Origin: Gammaproteobacteria bacterium
GTDB lineage: Bacteria; Pseudomonadota; Gammaproteobacteria; JAADGQ01
NCBI GenBank assembly: GCA_015490755.1
Contig: WFXF01000083.1
Span: 1 to 64,000, forward strand
Reading direction: 5' to 3'
Length of the DNA: 64,000 nucleotides
Under the pieces are notes generated by a model. It saw nothing but the letters and a program-made list of their open reading frames with translations. It was not told where the DNA came from and made no database searches. Each line of letters begins with the position of its first letter. Position 1 is the first letter of the stretch. Below are positions 8,364 through 19,459 of this stretch, piece by piece. The position numbers and the translations under genes are program-made.

Positions 8364-8391
8364 TTGGATTTTGAGTAGTTTTATATATAAA
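8364..8391 (+). promoter_or_regulatory. Sigma-70 type promoter of ndk
   Basis: A -35 element TTGGAT (8364-8369), 16-bp spacer and -10 TATAAA (8386-8391) lie just upstream of ndk, with a Shine-Dalgarno GGAG at 8397-8400. The match is good for a housekeeping promoter, so ndk and the rlmN-pilF-rodZ-ispG run probably start here. Confidence 0.5.
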
Positions 8392-8407
8392 GTTTTGGAG
8401 ATTATTT

Positions 8408-8848
8408 ATGGCGATTGAACGTACCTTTTCTATTATTAAACCTGATGCTGTTGCAAAAAATGTGATTGGAGAAATTTATAGCCGTTTTGAAAAAGCGGGT
8501 TTGAAGATTGTTGCATCAAGAATGGAACAATTGACTCGTGAACAGGCTGAAGGCTTTTATGCGGTTCATAAAGAGCGTCCGTTTTTTAATGATCTGGTTT
8601 CATTTATGGTTTCTGGCCCTGTGATGCTGCAAGTGCTCGAAGGTGAAAATGCAATTGCAAAAAACCGTGAGTTGATGGGGGCAACCAATCCTTCAGAAGC
8701 GGCGGAAGGCACTATTCGTGCAGATTTCGCAAATTCGATTGATGAAAACGCAGTGCATGGTTCGGATGCTGCTGAAACTGCTAAAGAAGAGATTGAATAT
8801 TTTTTCGGTGCAAACTCTGGAAGCTCTGTTTGTGCTCGCATTCGGTAA
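8408..8848 (+). CDS. ndk: Nucleoside diphosphate kinase
   Basis: Ndk transfers the gamma-phosphate of ATP to nucleoside diphosphates through a phospho-histidine, balancing NTP pools in the cytoplasm. The protein has 146 residues (family about 141-143). It carries the N-terminal [12 protein letters not shown], the central [15 protein letters not shown], the [18 protein letters not shown] motif and the active-site loop NAVHGSD with the catalytic His. The C-terminus is slightly extended (GSSVCARIR). It heads the run ndk-rlmN-pilF-rodZ-ispG, a classic gammaproteobacterial order, 6 nt ahead of rlmN. GGAG lies 7 nt before the ATG. Confidence 0.97.
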   Translation: MAIERTFSIIKPDAVAKNVIGEIYSRFEKAGLKIVASRMEQLTREQAEGFYAVHKERPFFNDLVSFMVSGPVMLQVLEGENAIAKNRELMGATNPSEAAEGTIRADFANSIDENAVHGSDAAETAKEEIEYFFGANSGSSVCARIR

Positions 8849-8854
8849 TTTATC

Positions 8855-9958
8855 TTGAGTGTTGATGTCGATAAAAACCCGGTTAAAACTAACTTGTTAG
8901 ATTTGGATCGGCAAGCGATGCAGGCCTTTTTCACCCAGATGGGTGAAAAGGCCTTTCGCACATCTCAGGTATTAAAATGGATCTACCAGGTGGGTGTCCA
9001 TAACTTTGATGAAATGACCAATCTGAGCAAAGCACTCCGAACCCGTTTGAAAGAGAGTGCCGAGCTAAAAGTGCCCGAAATGGTGCGAGAGCAAATATCG
9101 AAAGATGGTACCTGCAAGTGGCTTTTTCAGCTAGATGGTGGAAATTGTATTGAAACAGTTTTAATTCCTGAAAAAGAGCGGGGAACTTTGTGTATCTCCT
9201 CTCAAGTCGGTTGTGCGCTGGATTGCTCTTTTTGCTGTACGGCGCAGCAAGGCTTTAATCGTAATTTAACAGTCAGCGAGATCATTGGTCAGGTTTGGTG
9301 GGTTTATCATCACCTGAATAGTGAGCGAGGAAAAATAAGGCCCATTACTAATGTTGTTTTGATGGGAATGGGCGAACCTCTGCTTAATTTGAATAACGTC
9401 GTCAGTGCGATGAATCTAATGATGGATGATTTGTGCTTTGGTCTATCTAAACGGCGAATTACTTTAAGTACAGCGGGTGTGGTGCCTGCGCTGGATCGTT
9501 TCACTGAAATGAGTGATGTAAGCTTGGCGATCTCTTTGCATGCGACTACCGATGAAATACGCGATACATTAGTGCCTATTAATAAAAAATATCCACTTGA
9601 ATCATTGATGGCAGCGTGTAAACGCTATATTACTAAACTACCTGGGCGATCAATTACGTTTGAGTATGTCATGATTAATGGTGTTAATGATCTGCCTGAA
9701 CATGCAAGGCAGCTTGTTAAATTACTCAGAGGAATACCTTCAAAAATTAATTTAATTCCGTTCAATCCTTTTCCGGGAACAGACTATATTTGTTCGACAC
9801 CTGAAGCGATTGAGCAATTTAGACAAATTTTGATGGCTGCAGGATTTATTACCATGACCCGTAAACCACGAGGTGAAGATATTGATGCAGCGTGCGGGCA
9901 GTTAGCCGGACAAGTAAAAGATAGAACTAAACGTAACACAGTCACTATAGCGAGTTAA
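8855..9958 (+). CDS. rlmN: 23S rRNA/tRNA adenine-C2 methyltransferase RlmN
   Basis: RlmN is a radical-SAM enzyme that methylates C2 of A2503 in 23S rRNA and A37 of certain tRNAs. This 367-residue protein carries [16 protein letters not shown] near the start, the cluster motif CALDCSFC (CxxxCxxC), GMGEPLLN for SAM binding, [10 protein letters not shown] and the late conserved Cys in DAACGQLAG that forms the methyl-carrying adduct. Alignment to the E. coli protein by eye is very close. The only start compatible with full length is TTG at 8855, six nucleotides after ndk; the nearby ATG at 8865 is out of frame. A third Cys directly follows the cluster motif (FCCTAQQG), a minor variation. Confidence 0.96.
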   Translation: MSVDVDKNPVKTNLLDLDRQAMQAFFTQMGEKAFRTSQVLKWIYQVGVHNFDEMTNLSKALRTRLKESAELKVPEMVREQISKDGTCKWLFQLDGGNCIETVLIPEKERGTLCISSQVGCALDCSFCCTAQQGFNRNLTVSEIIGQVWWVYHHLNSERGKIRPITNVVLMGMGEPLLNLNNVVSAMNLMMDDLCFGLSKRRITLSTAGVVPALDRFTEMSDVSLAISLHATTDEIRDTLVPINKKYPLESLMAACKRYITKLPGRSITFEYVMINGVNDLPEHARQLVKLLRGIPSKINLIPFNPFPGTDYICSTPEAIEQFRQILMAAGFITMTRKPRGEDIDAACGQLAGQVKDRTKRNTVTIAS

Positions 9959-9965
9959 TTTTTAA

Positions 9966-10718
9966 ATGTATAAAATTATTCTGTTCCTGGCAGTTTTGAC
10001 GAGTTTAACTGCTTGTACTACTACAACAACGCAATCACTTAAAGAAAATCAGCAAACGGCAGCTGATTTGAATGCTCAATTAGCGCATGCTTATATACGC
10101 CAGGGTGACAGGAAGCAAGGTGTGGAAAAATTGCGCAAGGCATTGGCATTAAAGCCTTCGCTACCTTCTACTCATCACTATATCGCAGAAACTTACCGTT
10201 TGTTGAAGCAAACAGAATTGGCCGAATCCTATTATTTAAAGGCAATAAAGCTCGCGCCAAGAGATTCATCAATGCAAAATAATTACGGTGTGTTTTTATG
10301 TGAATTGGGACGCTATCAGGATGCTGAAAAACGTTTCTTGATCAGTGCTCGCAATCCACTTTATGCCACACCTGAAGAGGCGTATGAAAATGCAGCTTTA
10401 TGCGCTTTGCGTATGCCTGATATGAAACGGGCTGAATACTATTTTCGCAAAGCGTTAGAGGTAAACCCGCTTCAGGCACGATCACTTTACCATTTGGCAT
10501 CGCTTAAATTTGAACAGAAAAACTATATACAAGCACGTGCATTTCTTCAGCGCTTCTTTGGGGTTTCAGAAGAGACTCCTGAAGCTTTGTGGTTGGGTAT
10601 ACGCATAGAGCGTTATAATGGAGATCACTCAATGGTTGCACAATACGCCAAAGTTTTAAATGAGAAGTTTCCTGATTCTCAAGAGATGCGAAGGTATCTG
10701 GAGTCGAATAGATCATGA
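9966..10718 (+). CDS. pilF: Type IV pilus biogenesis lipoprotein PilF/PilW (TPR)
   Basis: PilF (PilW) is the outer-membrane pilotin that stabilises and assembles the PilQ secretin of type IV pili. This 250-residue protein has a lipoprotein signal with lipobox LTAC (Cys at about residue 17), a Thr-rich linker, then a solenoid of about six tetratricopeptide repeats with typical units such as AYIRQGDRKQGVEKLRKALAL and NYGVFLCELGRYQDAEKRF. Placement between rlmN and rodZ is conserved in gammaproteobacteria with type IV pili. The 3' end overlaps rodZ by 4 nt (ATGA). No other pilus genes are in the window. Confidence 0.93.
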   Translation: MYKIILFLAVLTSLTACTTTTTQSLKENQQTAADLNAQLAHAYIRQGDRKQGVEKLRKALALKPSLPSTHHYIAETYRLLKQTELAESYYLKAIKLAPRDSSMQNNYGVFLCELGRYQDAEKRFLISARNPLYATPEEAYENAALCALRMPDMKRAEYYFRKALEVNPLQARSLYHLASLKFEQKNYIQARAFLQRFFGVSEETPEALWLGIRIERYNGDHSMVAQYAKVLNEKFPDSQEMRRYLESNRS

Positions 10719-11674
10719 CGGCATTTATTGAACCTGATGAGCAAGAGAACTCTTCTATAGTTGTTGGAGTTGGTTCACAGTTGCGTAAAGCTCGTGAGTC
10801 ACGTCAGTTAAGCCAAATGGATGTTGCTGAACAACTATATCTGGAAGAGAGTACGGTGAGCGCATTAGAAAAGGATGATTATGCTGCGTTACCCGAGTCT
10901 ATTTTTGTTAAGGGCTACATTCGTAACTATTCACGTTTGGTGGGTTTAAACCCGGAAGCTTTAATTAAACTTTACGAAAATAGTGAAGGTCAGCACTCTT
11001 TGCCTGTTTTGAAGAGCGTTTGTAAAACTAAAGATAAAGTATCAGAGCAGCATGTTTTGCCACGTTGGCAAATATTATCTCTGGGTGCTCTTGGTTTGGT
11101 ATTGTTACTCTCTGTTTATTTCTTTAATAGCTCTGAATTGACAGAAAAGACTGTAACTACGGAAGTGCTTGAAAAAGGTGTTGACATAGCACTGTCTGAT
11201 GATGAAGAAACGACTCTTTTAGAGGAAGTTATTCAAAGCAGTGAGGCTCCAGAAATACAGCAATCAAAAGAAAGCACGGTGAATCATGGTAGTAATGTCA
11301 AGGTAGAGGCTTTAGAAGCCGTTGAAACGATTGAGGCTGCACCTGTTGTGAGTCATACAGAGAGTGCCAAAGAGGTTACTCATGAAGAGCCGCTTGTAAA
11401 AGGGCATGCAACAATGAAACTGAACTTTATACGAGACTCCTGGGTGGAGATTTCTGATGCGACAGGTCAGCGTTTATATTTTGATTTAGCCAAAGATGGC
11501 GATGAACTCAACTTGTCAGGCGTGGCTCCTTTTGATGTTTTGTTGGGCTATGCCATTGGTGTGACCATTCAATACAACGGTGAGCCTTTTGATTTAATGC
11601 CCTATATTCGTGGAAAAATGGCTCGCTTTACATTGGGAAAAGCAGGGGATAAGGCAGATACCGATGAGCTTTAG
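10715..11674 (+). CDS. rodZ: Cytoskeletal protein RodZ
   Basis: RodZ links the MreB cytoskeleton to the elongation machinery and keeps rod shape. The 319-residue protein has an N-terminal Cro/CI-type helix-turn-helix (about residues 18-80, with [19 protein letters not shown] and the family signature [17 protein letters not shown]), a single transmembrane segment (about 119-137), a long acidic Glu/Thr/Val linker and a periplasmic DUF4115 beta domain (about 235-305, [16 protein letters not shown]). It starts by ATGA overlap with pilF and overlaps the start of ispG by 11 nt. Confidence 0.94.
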   Translation: MTAFIEPDEQENSSIVVGVGSQLRKARESRQLSQMDVAEQLYLEESTVSALEKDDYAALPESIFVKGYIRNYSRLVGLNPEALIKLYENSEGQHSLPVLKSVCKTKDKVSEQHVLPRWQILSLGALGLVLLLSVYFFNSSELTEKTVTTEVLEKGVDIALSDDEETTLLEEVIQSSEAPEIQQSKESTVNHGSNVKVEALEAVETIEAAPVVSHTESAKEVTHEEPLVKGHATMKLNFIRDSWVEISDATGQRLYFDLAKDGDELNLSGVAPFDVLLGYAIGVTIQYNGEPFDLMPYIRGKMARFTLGKAGDKADTDEL

Positions 11675-12746
11675 AACAACAATCAAACGTCGAGTATCCA
11701 GGCAAATCAATGTCGGCTCTGTCGCGGTGGGTGGTGATGCACCTATTTCGGTTCAGAGTATGACCAATACGGATACCTGTGATGTGCAGGCGACCGTGGC
11801 ACAAATCAGGGCGCTGGAGAGTGTTGGCGCTGATATCGTGCGCGTTTCTGTTCCGACGATGGATGCAGCCGAAGCTTTTGGCGCCATTCGTAAAGAAGTT
11901 GCCGTCCCTTTAGTCGCAGATATTCATTTTGATTATAAAATTGCACTTCGTGTCGCAGAGCTTGGGGTGGATTGCTTGCGCATTAATCCCGGTAATATCG
12001 GGCGTGATGAGCGTGTGAAAGCCGTGGTTGATTGTGCTCGTGAGCATAATATTCCGATCCGTATTGGAGTCAATGCCGGCTCTCTAGAGAAAGAGCTTCT
12101 TCAGCGCTACAAAGAGCCCACACCGCAAGCGATGGTTGATTCGGCCATGCGAAATGTTGATCTGCTTGATAAATATGATTTTCAGGATTTTAAAATCAGT
12201 CTGAAAGCTTCGGATGTTTTTATGACCGTTGCGGCTTATCGAATTCTGGCAAGTCAAATTGAGCAGCCACTGCATTTGGGGATTACTGAAGCGGGTGGTT
12301 TTCGTGCGGGCACAGTCAAATCTGCAATTGGTTTGGGTATGTTATTGGCCGAGGGAATCGGCGATACGTTGCGCGTCTCTCTGGCGGCTGACCCGGTGCA
12401 GGAGATCAAAGTGGGCTTTGATATCTTGAAAAGCCTTCATTTGCGTAGTAAGGGGGTTAATTTAATTGCTTGCCCAAGCTGTTCAAGGCAGAATTTTGAT
12501 GTCATTAACACTGTAAACGCATTGGAGGAGCGTCTGGAAGATATTATTGAGCCTTTGGATGTTGCTGTGATTGGCTGTGTGGTGAATGGGCCTGGTGAGG
12601 CGCGTGAAGTTCAAGTTGCTGTGACGGGTGGAACCCCTAACTTGATCTACCTCAACGGAAAACCGGATCATAAAGTTTCCAATGAGCAATTGATTGATCG
12701 CATGGAAAAAGAGATTCGTGATGCAATCGCATCGAGACAGGAATAA
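11664..12746 (+). CDS. ispG: 4-hydroxy-3-methylbut-2-enyl diphosphate synthase IspG
   Basis: IspG (GcpE) catalyses the penultimate step of the MEP isoprenoid pathway, reducing ME-cPP to HMBPP with a [4Fe-4S] cluster. From the ATG at 11664 the protein has 360 residues (E. coli 372). It shows the TIM-barrel start [26 protein letters not shown], and the cluster ligands in CPSCSRQ and [10 protein letters not shown] with the fourth-ligand Glu. An upstream in-frame ATG at 11610 lies inside rodZ and would add 18 residues that do not belong to the family. The usual downstream partner hisS is absent; a DUF1249 gene follows after 8 nt. Confidence 0.96.
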   Translation: MSFRTTIKRRVSRQINVGSVAVGGDAPISVQSMTNTDTCDVQATVAQIRALESVGADIVRVSVPTMDAAEAFGAIRKEVAVPLVADIHFDYKIALRVAELGVDCLRINPGNIGRDERVKAVVDCAREHNIPIRIGVNAGSLEKELLQRYKEPTPQAMVDSAMRNVDLLDKYDFQDFKISLKASDVFMTVAAYRILASQIEQPLHLGITEAGGFRAGTVKSAIGLGMLLAEGIGDTLRVSLAADPVQEIKVGFDILKSLHLRSKGVNLIACPSCSRQNFDVINTVNALEERLEDIIEPLDVAVIGCVVNGPGEAREVQVAVTGGTPNLIYLNGKPDHKVSNEQLIDRMEKEIRDAIASRQE

Positions 12747-12754
12747 AAGCCATA

Positions 12755-13201
12755 ATGAGGCTTTATGACCAGGTTCGAGTACGCCGGTTTTATTCCTGGG
12801 CAAGAGTTTATGAGATTAATTATCGACTACTGCTAAAGCTCATTCCCGGGATTTCAGAGCTCCCTGATGAGGTTTTATTATTGGGCGATGATTCATACGC
12901 GGTGACTGTTTCTGTTGTTGAGCGTTGCAGGTTTACAACCTCCATTACGCTGAATCATGACCTGAAAAGCCATGATATTTTTGTTGTTAACCCATCTGTA
13001 AAAATTCGTATTTACCACGATGCCCGGCTGGCTGAAGTAGTGGCTTGCCAGCAAGGTTCAAAGTTTTTTGCTGTTTATCCTTTTATTTTAGCTAAAGTAC
13101 CTTTTCAAAATGAAAAGCGTGATGTGAATCTGTTTCTGAGAGAGTGGCTTAATCATTGTCTTACACAAGGTTATCGACTGGAAAGTAACTCTCTGCTGTA
13201 A
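12755..13201 (+). CDS. yqiB: DUF1249 family protein (YqiB-like)
   Basis: This 148-residue protein resembles E. coli YqiB: an N-terminal segment with Y-E-I-N-Y-R-L-L-L-K-L-I-P matches the family's EMNFSQLRRLLP, the middle has VVERCRFTTSITL, and the C-terminal half has IRIYHDARLAEV and FLREWLNHCLTQG. The biochemical function of DUF1249 is not known to me; in enterics the gene sits beside cpdA. Here it follows ispG by 8 nt and ends 5 nt from the convergent protease gene, so it is probably the last gene of the ndk-ispG transcript. A cytoplasmic protein is expected (no signal peptide or membrane helix). Confidence 0.82.
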   Translation: MRLYDQVRVRRFYSWARVYEINYRLLLKLIPGISELPDEVLLLGDDSYAVTVSVVERCRFTTSITLNHDLKSHDIFVVNPSVKIRIYHDARLAEVVACQQGSKFFAVYPFILAKVPFQNEKRDVNLFLREWLNHCLTQGYRLESNSLL

Positions 13202-13206
13202 TCGCT

Positions 13207-13658
13207 TCAGGGGTTGAAAAAAATTAGAAAATAACCTGCGTTGAAAAAGATATGAAGTATTATCGGCGCTTTCAGGCTTTGGTACCTGTCTTTGAAATAG
13301 CCAAATATGAGAGATGGAATAAATACTGCGGCAGCCCATAGAGGTGGATGATAGATGAAATGCATCGCTGTAAAAATAAGAGTGGTGGCAAGATTAGAGC
13401 TACTGACCAGGCCAGGTATCTGGTACGAGATCCAGCAATGAAAACGTTCTTGCAATAAACCTCTAAATACAATCTCTTCCAGCACCGGATAAACAAGAAC
13501 CAAAAGTAAAAACTCTTTAGGGAAGTTGAAGGGCCATGTTAAGTCTGTTGCAGGGTCTGATAATAGATATAGTCCGAACAAAAACAGAAGGGCGGCCATG
13601 ATCACCGCCCAGAACTGAAAATCACACCATAAAACAGGTGGTGACTTTTGTGCTGCCA

Positions 13659-13659
<1 letters not shown>
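13207..13659 (-). CDS. CPBP-family intramembrane glutamic protease, MrtJ-like
   Basis: This 150-residue membrane protein has about four transmembrane segments and the CPBP (Abi/CAAX protease) motifs: EEIVFRG with Glu61, Glu62 and Arg66, a histidine near residue 100 (FTAMHFIYHPP) and a second His/Asn set near residues 136-140 (LHIFFN). The compact size and the segments VYPVLEEIVFRGLLQ and LWAAAVFIPSLIFGYF recall the short proteases assigned to the JDVT-CTERM sorting system (MrtJ), from memory and not by search. No JDVT-CTERM substrate is recognisable in the window. The start overlaps the stop of pgm (TAATG), so expression is coupled to pgm; this coupling with a sugar-phosphate enzyme is unexpected. 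Confidence 0.75.
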
Positions 13660-15305
<1,646 letters not shown>

Positions 15306-15346
15306 TTATCAATATAAAAGAGGGTGTTGGTACAGTATCGGTAGAC

Positions 15347-15377
15347 CTTGAAAAACCGGCAGGTCGAACCCACTATT
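15347..15377 (+). promoter_or_regulatory. Heat-shock (sigma-32) promoter of htpG
   Basis: CTTGAAA (15347-15353) followed after 15 bp by CCCACTATT (15369-15377) matches the RpoH consensus CTTGAAA-N11-16-CCCCATNT well. It sits 50 bp ahead of the htpG start codon, the expected place for this heat-shock gene. A Shine-Dalgarno GAGGAG lies further down at about 15409-15414. Confidence 0.75.
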
Positions 15378-15426
15378 CTGCCATCGTTTGTTAATAAATG
15401 GAAAAACTGAGGAGAAACAGCCAGCC

Positions 15427-17319
15427 ATGACGATTGAATCACATAAAGAGACGCTTGGTTTTCAAACCGAGGTTAATCAGTTATTGAAGCTGATGATCAA
15501 TTCGCTCTATTCGAATAAAGAGATTTTTTTGCGGGAATTGATTTCCAATGCTTCTGATGCGTGCGATAAGCTACGCTTCGAGGCGCTGAGCGATGATGCG
15601 CTGTATGAAGGCGATAGTGATTTCAGAATCAGAGTCGATTTTGACAAAGAGAAACGCACCATTACGATCACTGATAATGGTATCGGTATGACTCGTGAAG
15701 AGGTGATGGATCACATCGGTACGATTGCCAAGTCGGGCACCAAGCAGTTCATGTCGGCATTGACTGGTGATCAGGCGAAAGACTCTCAATTAATTGGTCA
15801 GTTTGGTGTCGGTTTTTACTCATCATTTATTGTTGCAGATAAAGTGACGTTGACTACCCGCAAGGCCGGTCTGGGCCACGAGCATGGGGCACGTTGGGAG
15901 TCTGAAGCGGAAGGCACCTATTCGCTGGAAACCGTTGAAAAAACATCTCGCGGGACTGAAATTGTTTTGCACCTTAAAGAAGGTGAAGATGAGCTGTTAG
16001 ATGGCTATCAATTGCGCTCAATTATCACGCGTTATTCAGATCACATTAATTTGCCCATCGAGATGAAATCGACAGAAGAGGGCAAAGAAGATGAATATGA
16101 AGCGGTGAATCGTGCCTCTGCCCTGTGGGTTCGTCCCAAACAGGAGATTACGGAAGAGGACTACAACGAGTTCTACAAGCATGTCGCACATGATTTTGAA
16201 GATCCACTGACTTATATCCATAATCGTGTTGAAGGTACGCAGTCTTATACATCATTGCTCTATATTCCAAAGCGTGCTCCTTTTGATCTGTATGAAAGAG
16301 AGCGCTCTCACGGAATCAAGCTGTATGTAAAGCGTGTATTCATTATGGATGATGCGGATCAGCTGATGCCGACTTATCTGCGCTTTGTGCGTGGTGTGAT
16401 TGATTCTGATGATCTGCCATTGAATATTTCGCGTGAAATATTACAGAAGAATCAGCAGATTGATAAGTTACGCTCTGCATCGGTTTCCCGAATTTTGGGT
16501 AAACTGGAAAAAATGGCGAAAAATGAGCAGGAGACTTACGCTGAATTCTGGAAAACTTTTGGTAAAGTAATGAAAGAAGGGATTGTGGAAGATACTGCCA
16601 ACCGTGAACGTATTGCCAAGTTGTTACGTTTTTCTTCTACACATAATGATAATGATGCTGAAGATGTCTCCTTGGATGCCTATATCGAACGCATGAAAGA
16701 GGGGCAGAAAGATATCTACTATATTACGGCCGAGAGTTATGCTGCAGCAATTGGTAGTCCGCATCTGGAAGTATTCCGTAAAAAAGGGATCGAAGTGTTG
16801 TTGATGCATGAGCGTGTGGATGACTGGATGATCTCTTATCTCAGCGAGTATGAAGGGAAATCACTGAAGTCTATTGCCAAAGGGGCCTTGGATTTGGGTG
16901 ACCTGGAAGACAAAGAGGAGAAAGAGGCACAAAAAGAGGCTGAAGAGGCGTTGAAACCGCTTGTTGAAAGAATGCAGAAAGCAATTGGTGATCAAGTCAA
17001 GGAAGTTCGTGTAAGTCATCGTTTAACGGACTCTCCTTCATGTCTGGTTGTTGAAGAGCATGATATGGGGGCGAGTTTGCAGAAACTGATGAAAGAGGCG
17101 GGGCATAACATGCCGAAAGTCACCCCGATTATGGAGATTAATCCGGATCATGCTTTGGTTGAGTTTATCAAGGCTGAAAATGACGAAGAGCGTTTTAAGG
17201 AGTGGAGTCTGTTGCTGTTTGATCAGGCCCTGTTGACGGAAGGTGGTCAGCTTAATGATCCGGTTGCATTTGTTCGTCGTATGAATGGATTGTTGCTGGA
17301 TGATAAAAAAGTGGCATAA
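15427..17319 (+). CDS. htpG: Molecular chaperone HtpG (Hsp90)
   Basis: HtpG is the bacterial Hsp90, an ATP-dependent dimeric chaperone of the cytoplasm. The protein has 630 residues from the ATG at 15427 (E. coli 624), the start chosen for its upstream GAGGAG and because it gives the family N-terminus ([15 protein letters not shown]). The GHKL ATP-binding fold shows [23 protein letters not shown] and [13 protein letters not shown]; the middle domain has [11 protein letters not shown]; the C-terminal dimerisation domain has [10 protein letters not shown] and [13 protein letters not shown] upstream at 15388 is in frame but unlikely. It is preceded by a sigma-32 promoter and followed by an intrinsic terminator. 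Confidence 0.97.
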   Translation: MTIESHKETLGFQTEVNQLLKLMINSLYSNKEIFLRELISNASDACDKLRFEALSDDALYEGDSDFRIRVDFDKEKRTITITDNGIGMTREEVMDHIGTIAKSGTKQFMSALTGDQAKDSQLIGQFGVGFYSSFIVADKVTLTTRKAGLGHEHGARWESEAEGTYSLETVEKTSRGTEIVLHLKEGEDELLDGYQLRSIITRYSDHINLPIEMKSTEEGKEDEYEAVNRASALWVRPKQEITEEDYNEFYKHVAHDFEDPLTYIHNRVEGTQSYTSLLYIPKRAPFDLYERERSHGIKLYVKRVFIMDDADQLMPTYLRFVRGVIDSDDLPLNISREILQKNQQIDKLRSASVSRILGKLEKMAKNEQETYAEFWKTFGKVMKEGIVEDTANRERIAKLLRFSSTHNDNDAEDVSLDAYIERMKEGQKDIYYITAESYAAAIGSPHLEVFRKKGIEVLLMHERVDDWMISYLSEYEGKSLKSIAKGALDLGDLEDKEEKEAQKEAEEALKPLVERMQKAIGDQVKEVRVSHRLTDSPSCLVVEEHDMGASLQKLMKEAGHNMPKVTPIMEINPDHALVEFIKAENDEERFKEWSLLLFDQALLTEGGQLNDPVAFVRRMNGLLLDDKKVA

Positions 17320-17344
17320 TCAGCATTAGTTAATTTTGCTGAAT

Positions 17345-17384
17345 AAAAGCCCACACTGCCCAAATAACAGTGTGGGCTTTTTTT
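17345..17384 (+). terminator. Intrinsic terminator of htpG
   Basis: A perfect stem AAAAGCCCACACTG / CAGTGTGGGCTTTT with a 9-nt loop, followed by a run of T residues, lies 25 nt after the htpG stop. This is a textbook rho-independent terminator, so the following gene at 17402 needs its own promoter or readthrough. Confidence 0.92.
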
Positions 17385-17401
17385 ATTGTTGTAGGTTTAA
17401 G

Positions 17402-18391
17402 ATGAAGAACAAGTTGTCCCGGATTTTTTTTGTTTTAGTTTTTAGTTGGATTTGTTGGGTATCACCTGTTTTTTCGAGTGATTATGATTTGGCAAGTTTG
17501 GAGTTTGGTGCAAAAACATCCTCTAATGATATTAATCGCTCAAGAGTAGTTCTTGACTACAGAAGTCAGAGACGTGCTTATTTCTGGCCTTATGTAGAGC
17601 TTGTTGATTCTTCTCTTGACTGGGGTGGTCAGGTTTTTGAAGAGGGTGGGACAGTTGAGTCCAATGACTATACAGGTCGTAAAGCTGAGGTGTTTCTTGG
17701 GGGGAGACCAACGCCTTATATTTATCTGGAAGGGCGTTTGGGATATCACCAGTTGGCGAGCGAAGTATCAGCCGATGATGCTTCAACAACAGCAATAAGA
17801 TTCTTGGGCTTTTATGAAATTGCTCGCGGTATAAAAGTAAAAGGTGAATTTCAACGTGATTTTTTGTATGCCAGTAGTGTTGGTGTTTCTGCAGTGGGTG
17901 AGGCGCTCATGGCACGAACAGGAGTGATTGGTGGTGAATGGCAGCCTGTGCTTCCCTGGCGGTTTTTAGCGAGAAGTGTGTTGCAAAAGAGTAGTGATTC
18001 AAACACGATGCGCCAAAACACTCTTGAGGCACTGTATGGTATTTCTCCGGAATGGCCCTGGATCTGGTCAGGTGCTTTTGTTGAAACGTTACGCTTTGAT
18101 AATAAAACAGACGGGTATTGGTCACCTCAGGATTTCAAATCATTTGGGGTTAAACTGGAGAGTAGCTTTCCAATTAATCAGAGTTTTTCAGCCACAGCAG
18201 GTTTTAATTTGAGTAGAAGTCAGGAGCGTAATGAACCGTGGGGTACGGGGTATTTTATAGGTGCTGGAGTTGACTACCTGTTCATGGATAATTATCACTT
18301 GATCGTAAGTATCAGTCGAAATGAAAGTTTGCAAGATGAATCTGTCTGGAAAGAGAACTCGGCTAAAGTTTCGATAAAGGGTTCGCTGTAG
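17402..18391 (+). CDS. Probable outer-membrane beta-barrel protein near the cellulose locus
   Basis: This 329-residue protein starts at the ATG after the htpG terminator (an in-frame TTG-type start at 17336 would lie inside the terminator). A Sec signal peptide (RIFFVLVFSWICWVSPVFS, cleavage near residue 25) is followed by alternating amphipathic strands with Arg/Asn/Asp turns over the whole length (YFWPYVELVDSSLDWGGQV, PTPYIYLEGRLGYHQL, DNYHLIVSISRNESL), ending VSIKGSL. I do not recognise the family. It is convergent with the GH12-like lipoprotein gene and 20 nt from it, at the edge of the cellulose region, so a role in glucan passage or envelope attachment is possible but unproven. No good promoter was identified in the short gap. 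Confidence 0.6.
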   Translation: MKNKLSRIFFVLVFSWICWVSPVFSSDYDLASLEFGAKTSSNDINRSRVVLDYRSQRRAYFWPYVELVDSSLDWGGQVFEEGGTVESNDYTGRKAEVFLGGRPTPYIYLEGRLGYHQLASEVSADDASTTAIRFLGFYEIARGIKVKGEFQRDFLYASSVGVSAVGEALMARTGVIGGEWQPVLPWRFLARSVLQKSSDSNTMRQNTLEALYGISPEWPWIWSGAFVETLRFDNKTDGYWSPQDFKSFGVKLESSFPINQSFSATAGFNLSRSQERNEPWGTGYFIGAGVDYLFMDNYHLIVSISRNESLQDESVWKENSAKVSIKGSL

Positions 18392-18412
18392 AAGTGATGA
18401 AGTATTTGTTCC

Positions 18413-19252
18413 TTATTGTTTTGCTTTTACATCAACTTGAAAGTGGCTAACACGTGTTTCACCTTGTCCGTGAGTGATTTCATTTCCAAATTCGATAGAT
18501 GAAAGGTAAGAGTTTTTGTTTAAATGACCATTTTTTACTAAATAGTCAGTAAAATGCTTGATATTGATGTTACCTGAAAATTTTGGTTTACCTTTATGGA
18601 CAAAGCCTAGGTAGTCCCAGCTATGGTTGTCACCATGAACAGTCATATTGTCATGCTTGTAAAAGTCATAAACAACACCATCAATCAAAACAGTTTCAAT
18701 ATATTTTCCTGCTTGGCCTTGCCACTGTTTTTGATAAATATGGATCGCAAGTTCAGCAATTCTGTTATGTGGTTGTGGTCTATTATTGTCTGTAATCCAG
18801 GCATCAATTAATAAATTCATACCACCCTTGCTCTTTTCATCGATTTGGAACTCAGTTTTGAGTAATGCAATATCGTCTAGTTTTATAGGTAAATCAGGAG
18901 TGGTTGATTCAAGATTCCACGGTTTTAGTCCATAAAGTATGGATGGATAGGCTTTTATATTTCCTTTGGCAGCAGGCCAATCCCAGCGCCAGCCAATGCT
19001 TTGTTTGTTGGATATGGTGTCTTTATAAATGCATTGCTCAAAGTTTTTGATATCTCGTTTATCCCATACATTATTATGAACTTCATATTGATCAAATTTA
19101 ATGAAGTCCCAATGCTTGCAGGTTGATAGTTGCTTATCATCTGCCGTGTTACCATAAAGGCTGCACGCAGTAAGCGATGTTGATAGAATGAGCGCAGAGA
19201 CCCATTGAAAGCGGCTTGATATGTTGCATTGTGTGATTTTGTATTTTTCCAT
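18413..19252 (-). CDS. GH12-like endoglucanase lipoprotein
   Basis: This 279-residue protein has a lipoprotein signal with lipobox LTAC (Cys30) and a fold-wide resemblance to glycoside hydrolase family 12 (endo-beta-1,4-glucanase/xyloglucanase). In order: NNVWDKRDIKNFEQC (family NNLWG...QC), WRWDWP, AYPSILYG, LLIDAWI, ELAIHIY with the candidate nucleophile Glu167, SWDYLGFVH, and SIEFGNEITHGQGETRV with the candidate acid/base Glu258. Most gammaproteobacterial cellulose clusters encode the GH8 enzyme BcsZ; none is seen here, so this enzyme may trim nascent cellulose in the periplasm or at the outer membrane. The GH12 assignment is from motif memory; divergence is considerable. An alternative is a GH12-like carbohydrate-binding protein. 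Confidence 0.65.
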   Translation of the reverse strand: MEKYKITQCNISSRFQWVSALILSTSLTACSLYGNTADDKQLSTCKHWDFIKFDQYEVHNNVWDKRDIKNFEQCIYKDTISNKQSIGWRWDWPAAKGNIKAYPSILYGLKPWNLESTTPDLPIKLDDIALLKTEFQIDEKSKGGMNLLIDAWITDNNRPQPHNRIAELAIHIYQKQWQGQAGKYIETVLIDGVVYDFYKHDNMTVHGDNHSWDYLGFVHKGKPKFSGNINIKHFTDYLVKNGHLNKNSYLSSIEFGNEITHGQGETRVSHFQVDVKAKQ

Positions 19253-19459
19253 CGCAATTTGATTTGGGAGTTTACAGCTATTTTATTGAAGATTGGATTC
19301 TGGATTAAGATAAAAGTTTGTTTTCTTTTTGAGCCGTGTGAATTTTGTGACACTAAATCACAGCTGTCCATATTCTCTCATATTTGAGTTTTTTGTTGGT
19401 GTTTTTTAGAAAAATAAGATTTTTAATTATGGATTATTAATATTAAGGAGAGTTTCATT

